A stretch of DNA of 64,000 bases from Comamonas piscis (GTDB lineage: Bacteria > Pseudomonadota > Gammaproteobacteria > Burkholderiales > Burkholderiaceae_C), in contig NZ_CP058554.1 of the NCBI RefSeq assembly GCF_014109725.1, positions 4,030,001 through 4,094,000 on the forward strand, written 5' to 3'. Below, piece after piece: positions 25,013 through 33,348 of this stretch. The position numbers and the translations under genes were made by a program. The stretch's first letter is position 1, and each line of letters starts with the position of its first letter. The notes beneath the pieces are model-generated. The model saw only the letters and a program-made list of their open reading frames with translations, had not been told where the DNA came from and searched no databases.

Positions 25013-25925
25013 GCGCACGTCGACTTTTCCTGAGCCACCTCTGCCAGCATTGGGCGTGCTGAACACAGTCAACGTCTTCGTCGGTGGTCCGGGCGGTGGC
25101 AATCCTGTTCCCTTTGTGGCCGACGCATCCGCAATGACCTCCGACGAGATGCTCGCCATCGCAAAATCAACGGGTCATGAGTCCGCCTTCGTACTGGCCC
25201 CTGTTGCAAGTGGTGCAAGTTGGCGAATGCGTTTTTTTGTGCCAAAGCACGAAATGGAGATGTGTGGCCATGCAACCGTAGGCACCCTATGGGCGTTGAG
25301 GCAATGGGGCCTGTGGGATGGAGCCACTATCTGCGTTGAAACGCTCAGCGGCCTGGTTGACGCGATCTGGGATGCCGGCGTGTCTCGCGTCTGGATTTCT
25401 CAGCCTGCGGTGCAGCGAGAAACCTTGACAGAAGAACAACGCAGAGGCATTGCCGAGGTGTTGGGTTTGCCGCCAGGACTCGTCCCGGTAATGACTAATG
25501 CCTCAACTAGCCGTATTAAGACTCTTATTGAGATGCCGGATGTCGCCTCTCTAAACGCGATCAGTCCAGACTTTACGGCCATGGAAGCTCTTTGTGCATC
25601 CATAGGCTCGACAGGGCTCTATCCCTTCGCCATGGCTGGGCACGACGATGAGGGACAACCGATCGTGGCTGCGCGCCAGTTTCCCAAATCCTCCGGATAT
25701 CCAGAAGATGCAGCAACAGGAATCGCGGCTGCCGCTCTGTGGGGCCACTTGGCTGCAACTGGCGCAGTGTCCGTTGGGACTTCCAGCTCTCCCGTTATGT
25801 GCACGATCCGTCAAGGGGAAGCAATGGGGCGACCCTCTGCCATAGAGGTGCGTGCTCGGTTTAGTGGAGCGACCAGCACGGCGGGTTGCTGGCTCAGTGG
25901 TCTCGTGACTTGGGATTCGCTCTGA
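25005..25925 (+). CDS. PhzF-family isomerase/epimerase
   Basis: 306 residues. It shows the family pattern GNPVPFV near the N-terminus, the catalytic Glu in GHESAFV, MCGHATVGT and the C-terminal GYPEDAATGIAAAALWGHL loop. PhzF proteins catalyse isomerisations on amino-acid-like rings or chains; only some act in phenazine synthesis, and no phenazine genes are here. The start is TTG at 25005, with GGAG 6 bases upstream, overlapping the end of the Bug gene. Its stop overlaps the next start as TGATG. Confidence 0.85.
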   Translation: MTERTSTFPEPPLPALGVLNTVNVFVGGPGGGNPVPFVADASAMTSDEMLAIAKSTGHESAFVLAPVASGASWRMRFFVPKHEMEMCGHATVGTLWALRQWGLWDGATICVETLSGLVDAIWDAGVSRVWISQPAVQRETLTEEQRRGIAEVLGLPPGLVPVMTNASTSRIKTLIEMPDVASLNAISPDFTAMEALCASIGSTGLYPFAMAGHDDEGQPIVAARQFPKSSGYPEDAATGIAAAALWGHLAATGAVSVGTSSSPVMCTIRQGEAMGRPSAIEVRARFSGATSTAGCWLSGLVTWDSL

Positions 25926-26446
25926 TGAACGCTAACTCACCTGAGGAGAGGCTTGCACAAGCAGGCCTTGCTCTGCCGCCGCCGCCTCAACCACGCGGCA
26001 ACTACGCTCCCTTTCATTTGCATCCCTTACGGGGTGGCGACTACCAACTCACATTCAGTGGGCAGACATGTCGCGTCAACGGTGTCGCCATTGCTGGAAT
26101 GTGTACGCCAGCTGAGTCGATTGAGCCCGCTCGCGAAGCAGCTAAGACGGCCATGCTCAATCTCTTGGCCGCTGTTTCAGTAGCTTGCGATGGTGCGTTG
26201 CCTGCAAGGCTTGTTGTCACGCGCCTTCGAGGCTTCATACGCTCATCGGTCGAATTCACAGCCCACACGCGTGTCCTTGACGCCGCATCTGAAATGTTGA
26301 CCATTGCATGGCCCGAAGTCGCTCGCCCGGCTAGAACTGCGGTGGGCGTGTCAAGTCTTCCGGACGGCGCATTCATCGAGATTGAAATGGATGCCATCCT
26401 TCCTTTTGACGATCAATCGGAATGTAGGTCGACGGCGCCTGGCTGA
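25925..26446 (+). CDS. RidA/YjgF-family protein
   Basis: 173 residues of the RidA fold, in the longer TdcF/UK114-like group. The conserved Arg (ARTAVGVSSLP) and Glu (IEIEMDAIL) of the enamine/imine deaminase pocket are in place. RidA proteins hydrolyse reactive enamines or imines made by amino acid catabolism. It is translationally coupled to phzF (TGATG), so the operon likely processes an amino-acid-derived substrate imported with help from the Bug protein. Confidence 0.85.
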   Translation: MNANSPEERLAQAGLALPPPPQPRGNYAPFHLHPLRGGDYQLTFSGQTCRVNGVAIAGMCTPAESIEPAREAAKTAMLNLLAAVSVACDGALPARLVVTRLRGFIRSSVEFTAHTRVLDAASEMLTIAWPEVARPARTAVGVSSLPDGAFIEIEMDAILPFDDQSECRSTAPG

Positions 26447-26787
26447 AGCTCATCGCCCCGCCCTTGTGCCAAAAGCGAGGGCTGAGCGATAGCTTCACCG
26501 CGCAAGCATTCTCTGAAATTTTTCGGCCCATACGCTTATGTGTACAACACGGGCTCTGGGTGAAACCGCCAAAGTGCCCTTCGCCGTGGCCCGACGCCGC
26601 CCCTCAAAGACCGAGTTCCGACAGTCCCGGATGGTCGTCGGGACGGAGTCAAAGTGGCCAGTGGAATTGGCATATGGCCGCCTGGCCCAGCAAAAAGCTG
26701 CATGGGCCAGGTCAGGCTGAACACAACCCTATTCAGAGCCGTTAGCACTCAAAAGTCGGCATACGCCAATGAAGCGCCCTCCTCCAC
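26447..26787. other. Intergenic gap between convergent operons
   Basis: No convincing gene in these 341 bases. It contains an 8-bp stem (CCTGGCCC 26681-26688 with GGGCCAGG 26704-26711) without a T tract, which might still act as a terminator-like structure or RNA stabiliser between the convergent ridA and Bug genes. Confidence 0.4.
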
Positions 26788-27768
26788 TCAATCCAGCGCA
26801 ATCTGCGTCTTGGCCGCCACATCCTTCCAGCGTGCCACTTCCGCCTCGGTATGCCGGCCCAGCGCCTGGCCGCTGTACTGCTCGGGCGGCAGCAGCTGGA
26901 TGGCCTGGCTGACGAGCTTGTCGGTGTATTCCTTGTCGCCCATGACTTTCAGGTAGGCCGTCTGAAACTTGTCCAGCGCTTCTGGTGGCGTGCCTTTGGG
27001 CGCGTAGATGCCGTACCAGGTGCTGGCCTCAAAGCCTGGCAAGGCGGTCTCGTCCAAGGTCGGCACATCCTTGAGCTGCGGCAAGCGCTGCCTGGAGGTG
27101 ACGGCCAGGGGGCGCAGTTTGGCGTCCTTGAGCTGTGGCAGGGCCGTGTTGGTCTGGTCGAACATGCCATCGACCTGGCCGCCGATGACATCGAGCAATG
27201 CCGGGCCCGCGCCCTTGTAGGGCACCAGGGTGACCTTGATACCGGCCGAGGTCGCAAACAAGGCAGCGATCAGGTGGGAGCTGGAGCCAATGCCTGCGTT
27301 GCTGATGTAGAGCTTGTACGGGTGGGCCTTACCCCATTCGACCAGGGCCTTGATGTCCTTGGCCGGGTGTTCCTTGCGTACCATCAGCACCAAGGGCGTA
27401 TCCGGAAAACGGAACACCGGCGCGAAATCCTTCACCGGGTCGTAGCTGAGCTTTTTGTACAGCGCGGGCGCCGCGCCCATATAGCCCATGTGGCCGACCA
27501 GCATGGTGTAACCATCGGGCTTGGCGCGCGCGGCCTTGGCCGATCCCACCGTACCACCCGCGCCCGGTGCGTTGTCGATGATGATGGGCTGGCCCACCTC
27601 CCGCGCCACCCGCTCGGCCACGCTGCGGGCCAGCGCATCGGTGGGGCCACCGGCGGCAAACGGCACGATCCAGGTGATGGGTTTGGACGGGTAGCCCTGC
27701 GCCCCGGCCCCGGCCGCAGCGCTGATGAGGGCAAGCGCCGCCATACCGTTCTTGATCAACGATGTCAT
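26788..27768 (-). CDS. Bug/TctC-family periplasmic binding protein
   Basis: 326 residues, starting at an ATG with a strong AAGGAG. A Sec signal peptide ends at AGAQ and the mature part begins GYPSKPITWIVPFAAGGPTDA, followed by IIIDNAPGAGGTVGSAKAA. It is probably the periplasmic receptor for a di- or tricarboxylate. It is the last gene of the GntR-controlled lyase operon. Nothing resembling the TctAB membrane partners is nearby. Confidence 0.88.
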   Translation of the reverse strand: MTSLIKNGMAALALISAAAGAGAQGYPSKPITWIVPFAAGGPTDALARSVAERVAREVGQPIIIDNAPGAGGTVGSAKAARAKPDGYTMLVGHMGYMGAAPALYKKLSYDPVKDFAPVFRFPDTPLVLMVRKEHPAKDIKALVEWGKAHPYKLYISNAGIGSSSHLIAALFATSAGIKVTLVPYKGAGPALLDVIGGQVDGMFDQTNTALPQLKDAKLRPLAVTSRQRLPQLKDVPTLDETALPGFEASTWYGIYAPKGTPPEALDKFQTAYLKVMGDKEYTDKLVSQAIQLLPPEQYSGQALGRHTEAEVARWKDVAAKTQIALD

Positions 27769-27793
27769 TTTTGTCTCCTTGTCGTTAGAAAAA

Positions 27794-29194
27794 TCAGGGC
27801 GCTGGATGGGGCCGCGCCAAGGCCTTGGCATCCACATGCCGGTCGTAGTCTTCGCCGCTGAGCAGGCCCAGCGCCAGGGCCACCTCACGCGGGGGCCGGC
27901 CGGTGGCCAGGCTCTCGCGCACAATGCGTGCGACCTGGTCGTAACCCAGCACGGGGTTGAGGGCGGTCACCACCAGCAACGAGCTGCCCACATTCGCCGC
28001 CAGCCGCTCTTCGTTCAAACCCAGGCCATCGACCAGGCGGGTCGCAAAGACGCGCGCCGCATCGCTCAGCACCCGGATCGACTGCAGCAGGTTATGGATG
28101 AGCACGGGCTTGGCCACGTTCAGCTCAAACAGCCCGGAGGCATTGGCCATGGTGATGGTGCTGTGGTTGCCCATCACCTGCAGGCAGGCCTGCACCAACG
28201 CTTCGGCAATGGTGGGGTTGCGCTTGCCGGGCATGATCGATGAGGTCAAGCCATCGTCGGGAATGTGCAGCTCGCCCAGGCCGCAGCGCGGGCCCGATCC
28301 CAGCAGGCGCAGGTCGTTGGCGATCTTGACCAGCGAGCTGGCCAGGGTGTTGAGCGCGCCCGAGGCCTCCACCAGCGCGTCGTGCACGGCCATGCCTTCA
28401 AACTTGCTGGGGTTGGGCACAAAGGCCAGCCCGGTCAGGCTCTGCAGTTCCTCGCAAAAGGCGGCATCAAAACCCGGCGGCGCATTGAGGCCGGTGCCCG
28501 CTGCCGTGCCGCCCTGGGGCAGCACCAGCAGGCGCGGCAATGTCGCCCGCACCCGCTCCATGCCCCGCGCCAGCTGCCGGGCATAGGCGTCAAAGGCCTG
28601 GTCCACCATCATCGGCACGGCATCCATCAGATGGGTGCGCGCGATCTTGACCACGCCCGCAAAGGCCTGCGCCCTGCCGGCCAGGCTGGCCTGCAGCACC
28701 GCCAGCGCTGGCAGCAGGCGCTGCTCCAGATCCCGCACCGTGGCGATGTGCATCACCGTCGGAAAGCTGTCATTCGATGACTGCGAGGCATTGACATGGT
28801 CGTTCGGGTGTACCGGCGCCTTGCTGCCGCGCGGCTCGCCCAGCAGCTCGTTGGCGCGGTTGGCGATGACCTCGTTGGCATTCATATTGGTCTGGGTGCC
28901 CGAGCCCGTCTGCCAGACCGTCAGCGGAAAATCCGCATCATGCGCACCGTCGCGCAGCAGCGCTGCCGCCTGCACGATGGCGTCGGCAAGCCGCGCATCC
29001 AGCGCGCCGCAGCGCTGGTTGGCTTTGGCGGCGGCCATCTTCTGCAGGCCAAACGCCTGGATCAGGCAGCTGGGAAAGCGCTCGGTGCCGATGGCAAAAA
29101 CGCCCAGCGCGCGCTGCGTCTGGGCCCCCCAGTAACGCGCGGCGGGCACCTCCACCGGCCCAAAGGCGTCATGCTCGATACGGCTGTCGTTCAT
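27794..29194 (-). CDS. fumC: Class II fumarate hydratase
   Basis: 466 residues, the usual FumC length. It shows TGSGTQTNMNANEVI, HPNDHVNASQSSNDSFPT and the catalytic loop TSSIMPGKRNPT. It is an iron-independent enzyme that interconverts fumarate and L-malate. The Arg of GKRNP is usually Val or another residue in housekeeping FumC. Context (with a fumarase/ASL-superfamily lyase and a dicarboxylate carrier) suggests a catabolic copy. The ribosome-binding site GGAG precedes the ATG by 8 bases. The long plus-strand ORF here is a shadow. Confidence 0.9.
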   Translation of the reverse strand: MNDSRIEHDAFGPVEVPAARYWGAQTQRALGVFAIGTERFPSCLIQAFGLQKMAAAKANQRCGALDARLADAIVQAAALLRDGAHDADFPLTVWQTGSGTQTNMNANEVIANRANELLGEPRGSKAPVHPNDHVNASQSSNDSFPTVMHIATVRDLEQRLLPALAVLQASLAGRAQAFAGVVKIARTHLMDAVPMMVDQAFDAYARQLARGMERVRATLPRLLVLPQGGTAAGTGLNAPPGFDAAFCEELQSLTGLAFVPNPSKFEGMAVHDALVEASGALNTLASSLVKIANDLRLLGSGPRCGLGELHIPDDGLTSSIMPGKRNPTIAEALVQACLQVMGNHSTITMANASGLFELNVAKPVLIHNLLQSIRVLSDAARVFATRLVDGLGLNEERLAANVGSSLLVVTALNPVLGYDQVARIVRESLATGRPPREVALALGLLSGEDYDRHVDAKALARPHPAP

Positions 29195-29245
29195 GCTGTG
29201 TCTCCAGTGGGCATGCCAGCGGTGCATGCCTGGGGTTCAGTGGGC

Positions 29246-30634
29246 TCAGCCTGCGCTGGGGCTGCGTTGCAGGGCGGGGCTGGCAGCGCTGTCGTGGGCG
29301 TCGGCTGCCAGCAGGTTGCCGTCATCCATCGCCTCGTCGGCCGCCTGGGTTTGCGGGAAGCGTTCGGGGTACAGATGGCGCTCGGCAGCCTGCGCATCGA
29401 AGGTGCCCGACCACTTGGCCACCACCACCGTCGCCACGCTGTTGCCCAGGGTGTTGCAGGTGGCAATCGCCATCGACAGGAAGCGGTACACGCCAAAGAT
29501 CACGGCCAGGCCTTCCACAGGCAGGATGCCGGTGGAGGTGACGGTGGCCGCAAACACCACGAACGAGCCGCCCGACACGGTGGCCGCGCCCTTCGAGGTG
29601 AGCAGCATCAGCAGCAGGATGCCGATCTGGTGGTCCAGGCTCAAGGGCACGCCGTAGGCATGCGAGATAAACATCACGCCCATGGCCATGAACAGCGAGG
29701 TGCCGTCCAGGTTGAAGGCATAACCGGTGGGCAGCACCAGGCCCACGGTCTGCTTGGCGCAGCCCAGGCGCTCCAGCTTGATCAGCAGGCGCGGCAGTGC
29801 GCTCTCGGACGAGGCCGTGCCCAGCACGATCAGGATCTCATCCTTGATGTAGCGTACAAAGCGCCAGAGGCTAAAGCCGGCAATGCGCGCCACCAGCCCC
29901 ATCACCACGGCGATGAACAGCGCCACCAGCACATAAAAGCCCAGCACAAACTGCGCCAGTGCAATCAGCACCGCCGTGCCATTGCTGCCGACCGAGTAGG
30001 CCACCGCCCCAAAAGTGCCGATGGGCGCGAGCTTCATCACCAGGTTGATGAAGGCGAACAGCACTTCGGAGATGCCATCGAGCGCGGCATTGATGGGCTT
30101 GCGGCGCGCATCGGGGATGGCCAGGATGCCAATGCCCACCATGACGGCCAGCACCACCACCTGCAGCAGCTCGCCCTTGGCAAAGGCGCCCACAAAGTTG
30201 TCCGGCACGATGTGCGCCATGAACTCCAGAAAGCCCTGGGGCGCCGCCGCCTTGGCCACCGGCGCAGCCGTGCTGGCCGTCACATGGGCCATGCCCTTGC
30301 CGATCTCGATCAGATTGCCCGCCAGCAGGCCCACCACCAGCGCGATGGTGGACACGATCTCAAAATAGACAATCGCGCGCCAGCCCACGCGGCCCGCGCT
30401 TTTGACATCGCCGGCCGAGGCAATGCCGTGCACGATGGTCAAAAACACCAGCGGCGCCACGCCGGCCTTGATCAGCGACAGAAACATGTCGCCCAGCAGC
30501 TTGAGCTTGGAGGCAAAGGCCGGGAACACAAAGCCCACGGCAATGCCCAGCAAGAGGGATACCAGCACCTGCATGCCGAGCTTGCGGTACCAGGGCAGTT
30601 TGCGCACAGGCGCCAGAGATTGGGAATTTGTCAT
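29246..30634 (-). CDS. Dicarboxylate/amino acid:cation symporter (DctA/GltP family)
   Basis: 462 residues, strongly hydrophobic. It has the DAACS signatures: PLVFLTIVHGIAS, the serine-rich loop TASSESALPRLLIK and GYAFNLDGTSLFMAMG. It imports C4-dicarboxylates or related acidic amino acids with H+/Na+. The ATG has GGAGGAGACAACA upstream. Its position between the lyase and fumarase suggests it brings in the pathway substrate or recovers fumarate. Confidence 0.9.
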   Translation of the reverse strand: MTNSQSLAPVRKLPWYRKLGMQVLVSLLLGIAVGFVFPAFASKLKLLGDMFLSLIKAGVAPLVFLTIVHGIASAGDVKSAGRVGWRAIVYFEIVSTIALVVGLLAGNLIEIGKGMAHVTASTAAPVAKAAAPQGFLEFMAHIVPDNFVGAFAKGELLQVVVLAVMVGIGILAIPDARRKPINAALDGISEVLFAFINLVMKLAPIGTFGAVAYSVGSNGTAVLIALAQFVLGFYVLVALFIAVVMGLVARIAGFSLWRFVRYIKDEILIVLGTASSESALPRLLIKLERLGCAKQTVGLVLPTGYAFNLDGTSLFMAMGVMFISHAYGVPLSLDHQIGILLLMLLTSKGAATVSGGSFVVFAATVTSTGILPVEGLAVIFGVYRFLSMAIATCNTLGNSVATVVVAKWSGTFDAQAAERHLYPERFPQTQAADEAMDDGNLLAADAHDSAASPALQRSPSAG

Positions 30635-30656
30635 TGTTGTCTCCTCCACCTCAGGT

Positions 30657-32033
30657 TCAGGCCTGCACCTGCGCCGACAGTTCCAGCGCGCGGTCCACCA
30701 TCTGTGGCGCCAGGCCCAGGTAGTTGGTCGGATCGGTCAGGCGGTCGATGGTGGCGCGGTCAAAGTGCTGGGTCACCTCGGGCAGCGCGGCCAGTGCCTC
30801 GGCCAGGGTGCCGCCCTTGTCGTTGACGGTGCGGCATGCGTCGTACACCACATCGTGCGCCTGCTGGCGGCCAATGTACGGTGCCATGCCCATCATCACG
30901 GCCTCGGCCACGATCAGGCCTCGGCTGATGCCCAGGTTGTGCTTCATGCGGTCCTCATCGACGATCAGGCCGCCCAGCGCAAACTTGGCTTGGTGCAGCG
31001 CACCGGAGCTGAGGATGAAGCTCTCGGGGATGGCAATCCATTCCGCATGCCAGGGGCCGGTGGCGCGTTCAAAGTCTTGCACCATCGCATCCACCATCAG
31101 GCCGGCATGCTGGCGCACGGCCTTGGAGGCGGCCAGCATCAGCTCGCTGGAGATGGGGTTGCGCTTTTGCGGCATGGTGCTGCTGGCGCCACGGCCCTTG
31201 ACGAAGGGCTCATACACCTCGGCGAACTCGGTGGAGGCCATGATCATGATGTCCAGCGCAATCTTGCCCAGCGAGCCGGTGATGAGCGCCAGCAGGTTGA
31301 TGGTCTCGGCAAAGCCATCGCGGGCCACATGCCAGGTAGTGGCCGGCACGCCCAGGCCCAGCTCCTCAGCCAGTGCCTTCTGGATCGCAAAGCCCTGCTC
31401 GCCCACCGAGGCCAAGGTGCCGGCAGCGCCCGCGAACTCAACCACCGCCACACGCGGGCGGAGCTCGGCCAGGCGCTGCTGGTGGCGGTCAAACATGGCC
31501 AGCCAGATGGCGACCTTGTAGCCGAAGGTCACCGGTAGCGCCTGCTGCAGGTGGGTGCGGCCCGCCATCGGCGTGTCGCGGTGCTTCTTGGCCAGGGTGG
31601 CAAGGATGGCGCGCAGCTCGCGCACATCGGCATCGATGCTGTCGATTGCATCGCGCACCTGCAGTGCCACGGCGCTGTCCATGATGTCCTGCGTGGTGGC
31701 GCCCCAGTGCACATAGCGGCCGGCTTCGCCGCACATCGCCACCAGCTGGTGCACCAGCGGCAGGATGGGGTAGCCCACAATGTCGGTCTCATGGCGCATG
31801 TGGTCAAAGTCGATGCGCGAGAGCTGCGATTCGCGCGCGATCACCTCGGCGGCATCGGCAGGGATCACGCCCACCCGCGCCTCGGCCTTGGCCAGGGCCA
31901 CCTCCACATCGATATAGCGCTGGATCAGGGCCTGGTCCGAGAAGATGTCGCGCATCTTCTGGGTGCCAAAGGCGTCACGGAACAGGATGGAGTCGACGAC
32001 CGTGCTAGAGAGAGGAAGGGAGGTGGCGCTCAT
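30657..32033 (-). CDS. Fumarase/argininosuccinate-lyase superfamily lyase (PcaB/PurB-like)
   Basis: 458 residues. The catalytic loop GRGASSTMPQKRNPISSEL, the substrate motif VHWGATTQDIMDSA and GRTHLQQALPVTFG place it in the lyase family with adenylosuccinate lyase, 3-carboxymuconate cycloisomerase and N-succinyl-amino-acid lyases. The N-terminal part resembles PcaB, but no protocatechuate genes are near. A fumarate-releasing role is inferred from the linked fumarase and dicarboxylate carrier. It is the first gene of the operon, divergent from gntR. The exact substrate is open. Confidence 0.8.
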   Translation of the reverse strand: MSATSLPLSSTVVDSILFRDAFGTQKMRDIFSDQALIQRYIDVEVALAKAEARVGVIPADAAEVIARESQLSRIDFDHMRHETDIVGYPILPLVHQLVAMCGEAGRYVHWGATTQDIMDSAVALQVRDAIDSIDADVRELRAILATLAKKHRDTPMAGRTHLQQALPVTFGYKVAIWLAMFDRHQQRLAELRPRVAVVEFAGAAGTLASVGEQGFAIQKALAEELGLGVPATTWHVARDGFAETINLLALITGSLGKIALDIMIMASTEFAEVYEPFVKGRGASSTMPQKRNPISSELMLAASKAVRQHAGLMVDAMVQDFERATGPWHAEWIAIPESFILSSGALHQAKFALGGLIVDEDRMKHNLGISRGLIVAEAVMMGMAPYIGRQQAHDVVYDACRTVNDKGGTLAEALAALPEVTQHFDRATIDRLTDPTNYLGLAPQMVDRALELSAQVQA

Positions 32034-32070
32034 GGTACGTGCTGTAGTGCGTTAGAGTAGATGACATGCT

Positions 32071-32124
32071 ATGTCCGGACCAATTATGTCCGGACATATA
32101 AACTATAAATATGTTCGGACATAT
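32071..32124. promoter_or_regulatory. Three GntR operator copies
   Basis: ATGTCCGGACAT at 32086-32097 is a perfect 12-bp palindrome; ATGTCCGGAC at 32071-32080 and ATGTTCGGACAT at 32111-32122 repeat it. All lie in the 117-bp region between the lyase and gntR. Binding by the adjacent GntR protein is inferred. Confidence 0.8.
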
Positions 32125-32150
32125 CCATTACAGGGTATACCCTTGACTCC

Positions 32151-32897
32151 ATGAATGACGCCACTGCCCGCAAACTGAACTTCAGCGATATCGCCAACCA
32201 CCTGACCGATGCCATCACCTCGGGGCATTTCGCGGTGGGGGCGCTGCTGCCCACCGAGCTGGAGCTGTGCGAGCACTACAGCACTAGCCGCCACACCGTG
32301 CGGGCGGCGCTGGCAGCGCTGCAGGAGCGCGGTCTGGTATCGCGTAAGAAGAACGTGGGCACACGCGTGGAGGCCTCCAAGCCCAAGAGCCCGTTCCGCC
32401 CTACCCTGGCCTCGGTGGATGATCTGGTGCAGTTCGGCGCCGAGCATTTGCGCCAGGTGCAGCGCATTGAAGAAACCGTGGCCAGCGCCAGCCTGGCGCA
32501 GGAGCTGGAATGCCCGCCCGGCGCGCGCTGGCTGTGCATCGCCAGCCTGCGTCTGGAAGGCGACCGCCAGGCCCCGCCCATTGGCTGGACCGATGTCTAT
32601 GTGGATCCGCAGTATCAGGACATTGGCGAGCTGGTGCGTGCCACCCCCGGCGTGCTGATCAGCAGCCTGATCGAGGAGCGCTATGGCCGGCAGATTGCAG
32701 AAATCCGCCAGGACATCCAGGCCGTGCAGATCGACGATGCCGCGCTCGCCAAGGTGCTGGAAGTACCGCTGGGCGCCCCGGCGCTGAAGATTGTGCGGCG
32801 CTACCTGGATTTGGACGGCGAGCTGTTCGAGGCCAGTGTCACCACCCACCCGGCCGAGCGCTTTCGGGTGTCGATGCGGCTGCAGCGGATGAAGTAG
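32151..32897 (+). CDS. GntR-family transcriptional regulator (HutC/UTRA type)
   Basis: 248 residues. The N-terminal GntR winged HTH (LTDAITSGHFAVGALLPTELELC, then HTVRAALAALQERGLVSR) is followed by a UTRA-like effector domain ending with SVTTHPAERFRVSMRLQR. It is divergent from the lyase-DctA-fumarase-Bug operon, with three palindromes in the shared promoter, so it most likely represses that operon until a substrate or its product binds. An 8-bp stem (32903-32910 with 32931-32938) follows the stop. Confidence 0.9.
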   Translation: MNDATARKLNFSDIANHLTDAITSGHFAVGALLPTELELCEHYSTSRHTVRAALAALQERGLVSRKKNVGTRVEASKPKSPFRPTLASVDDLVQFGAEHLRQVQRIEETVASASLAQELECPPGARWLCIASLRLEGDRQAPPIGWTDVYVDPQYQDIGELVRATPGVLISSLIEERYGRQIAEIRQDIQAVQIDDAALAKVLEVPLGAPALKIVRRYLDLDGELFEASVTTHPAERFRVSMRLQRMK

Positions 32898-32943
32898 GCA
32901 GCGGCGTGCGCCAGGGCGGCACTCCGCTGCCGCACGCCTGGCA

Positions 32944-33348
32944 TCAGCGGCTCAGGGCCGTCTCATGCAGGTAGTGCCAACGCACGGCCCCATCGGCGCA
33001 ATCCACAATCGCCGTGGCCCAGCGCGCCGTGGCGCTGCCGTTCAGATGGTGCGTCTCCTGGTAACGCAGCGCCACGCTGCTGGCGGCCTGCCAGACAGTG
33101 GTCACCTCGCTGATCTCAATCCGCAGCCCGGGCCTGCCGCCAGCGGCCTGCTGGAGCATAGCGGCCACCTGCGGCAGCCGAACCACGGCACCCGCGGTGG
33201 TCACCATGCTGAAGCCTTCCGCAAACACGGGCATTAGCTGGCCAATAGCATCTCGCGCCATGCCCGGCTCGCCGGCAAAAATGGTTTGGATCAGTGCGTG
33301 CACGTCGTGAACGCTGCGCTCGGCAGCCTGGGTGTAGGTCTTATTCAT
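32944..33348 (-). CDS. NTF2/SnoaL-like fold protein
   Basis: 134 residues from the ATG at 33348. It has the helix-rich start (HDVHALIQTIFAGEPGMARDAI) and the strand pattern FSMVTTAGAVVRLPQVAAML, then VTTVWQAASSVALRYQETHH, of the DUF4440/SnoaL-like group. Such proteins are enzymes or small-molecule binders; the function is unknown. It overlaps the end of the upstream MFS gene by 8 bp. Confidence 0.6.
   Translation of the reverse strand: MNKTYTQAAERSVHDVHALIQTIFAGEPGMARDAIGQLMPVFAEGFSMVTTAGAVVRLPQVAAMLQQAAGGRPGLRIEISEVTTVWQAASSVALRYQETHHLNGSATARWATAIVDCADGAVRWHYLHETALSR

Noticed and set aside
28796..30826. 676-residue plus-strand ORF
   Set aside because: Antisense to fumC, dctA and the lyase; His/Gln-rich shadow.
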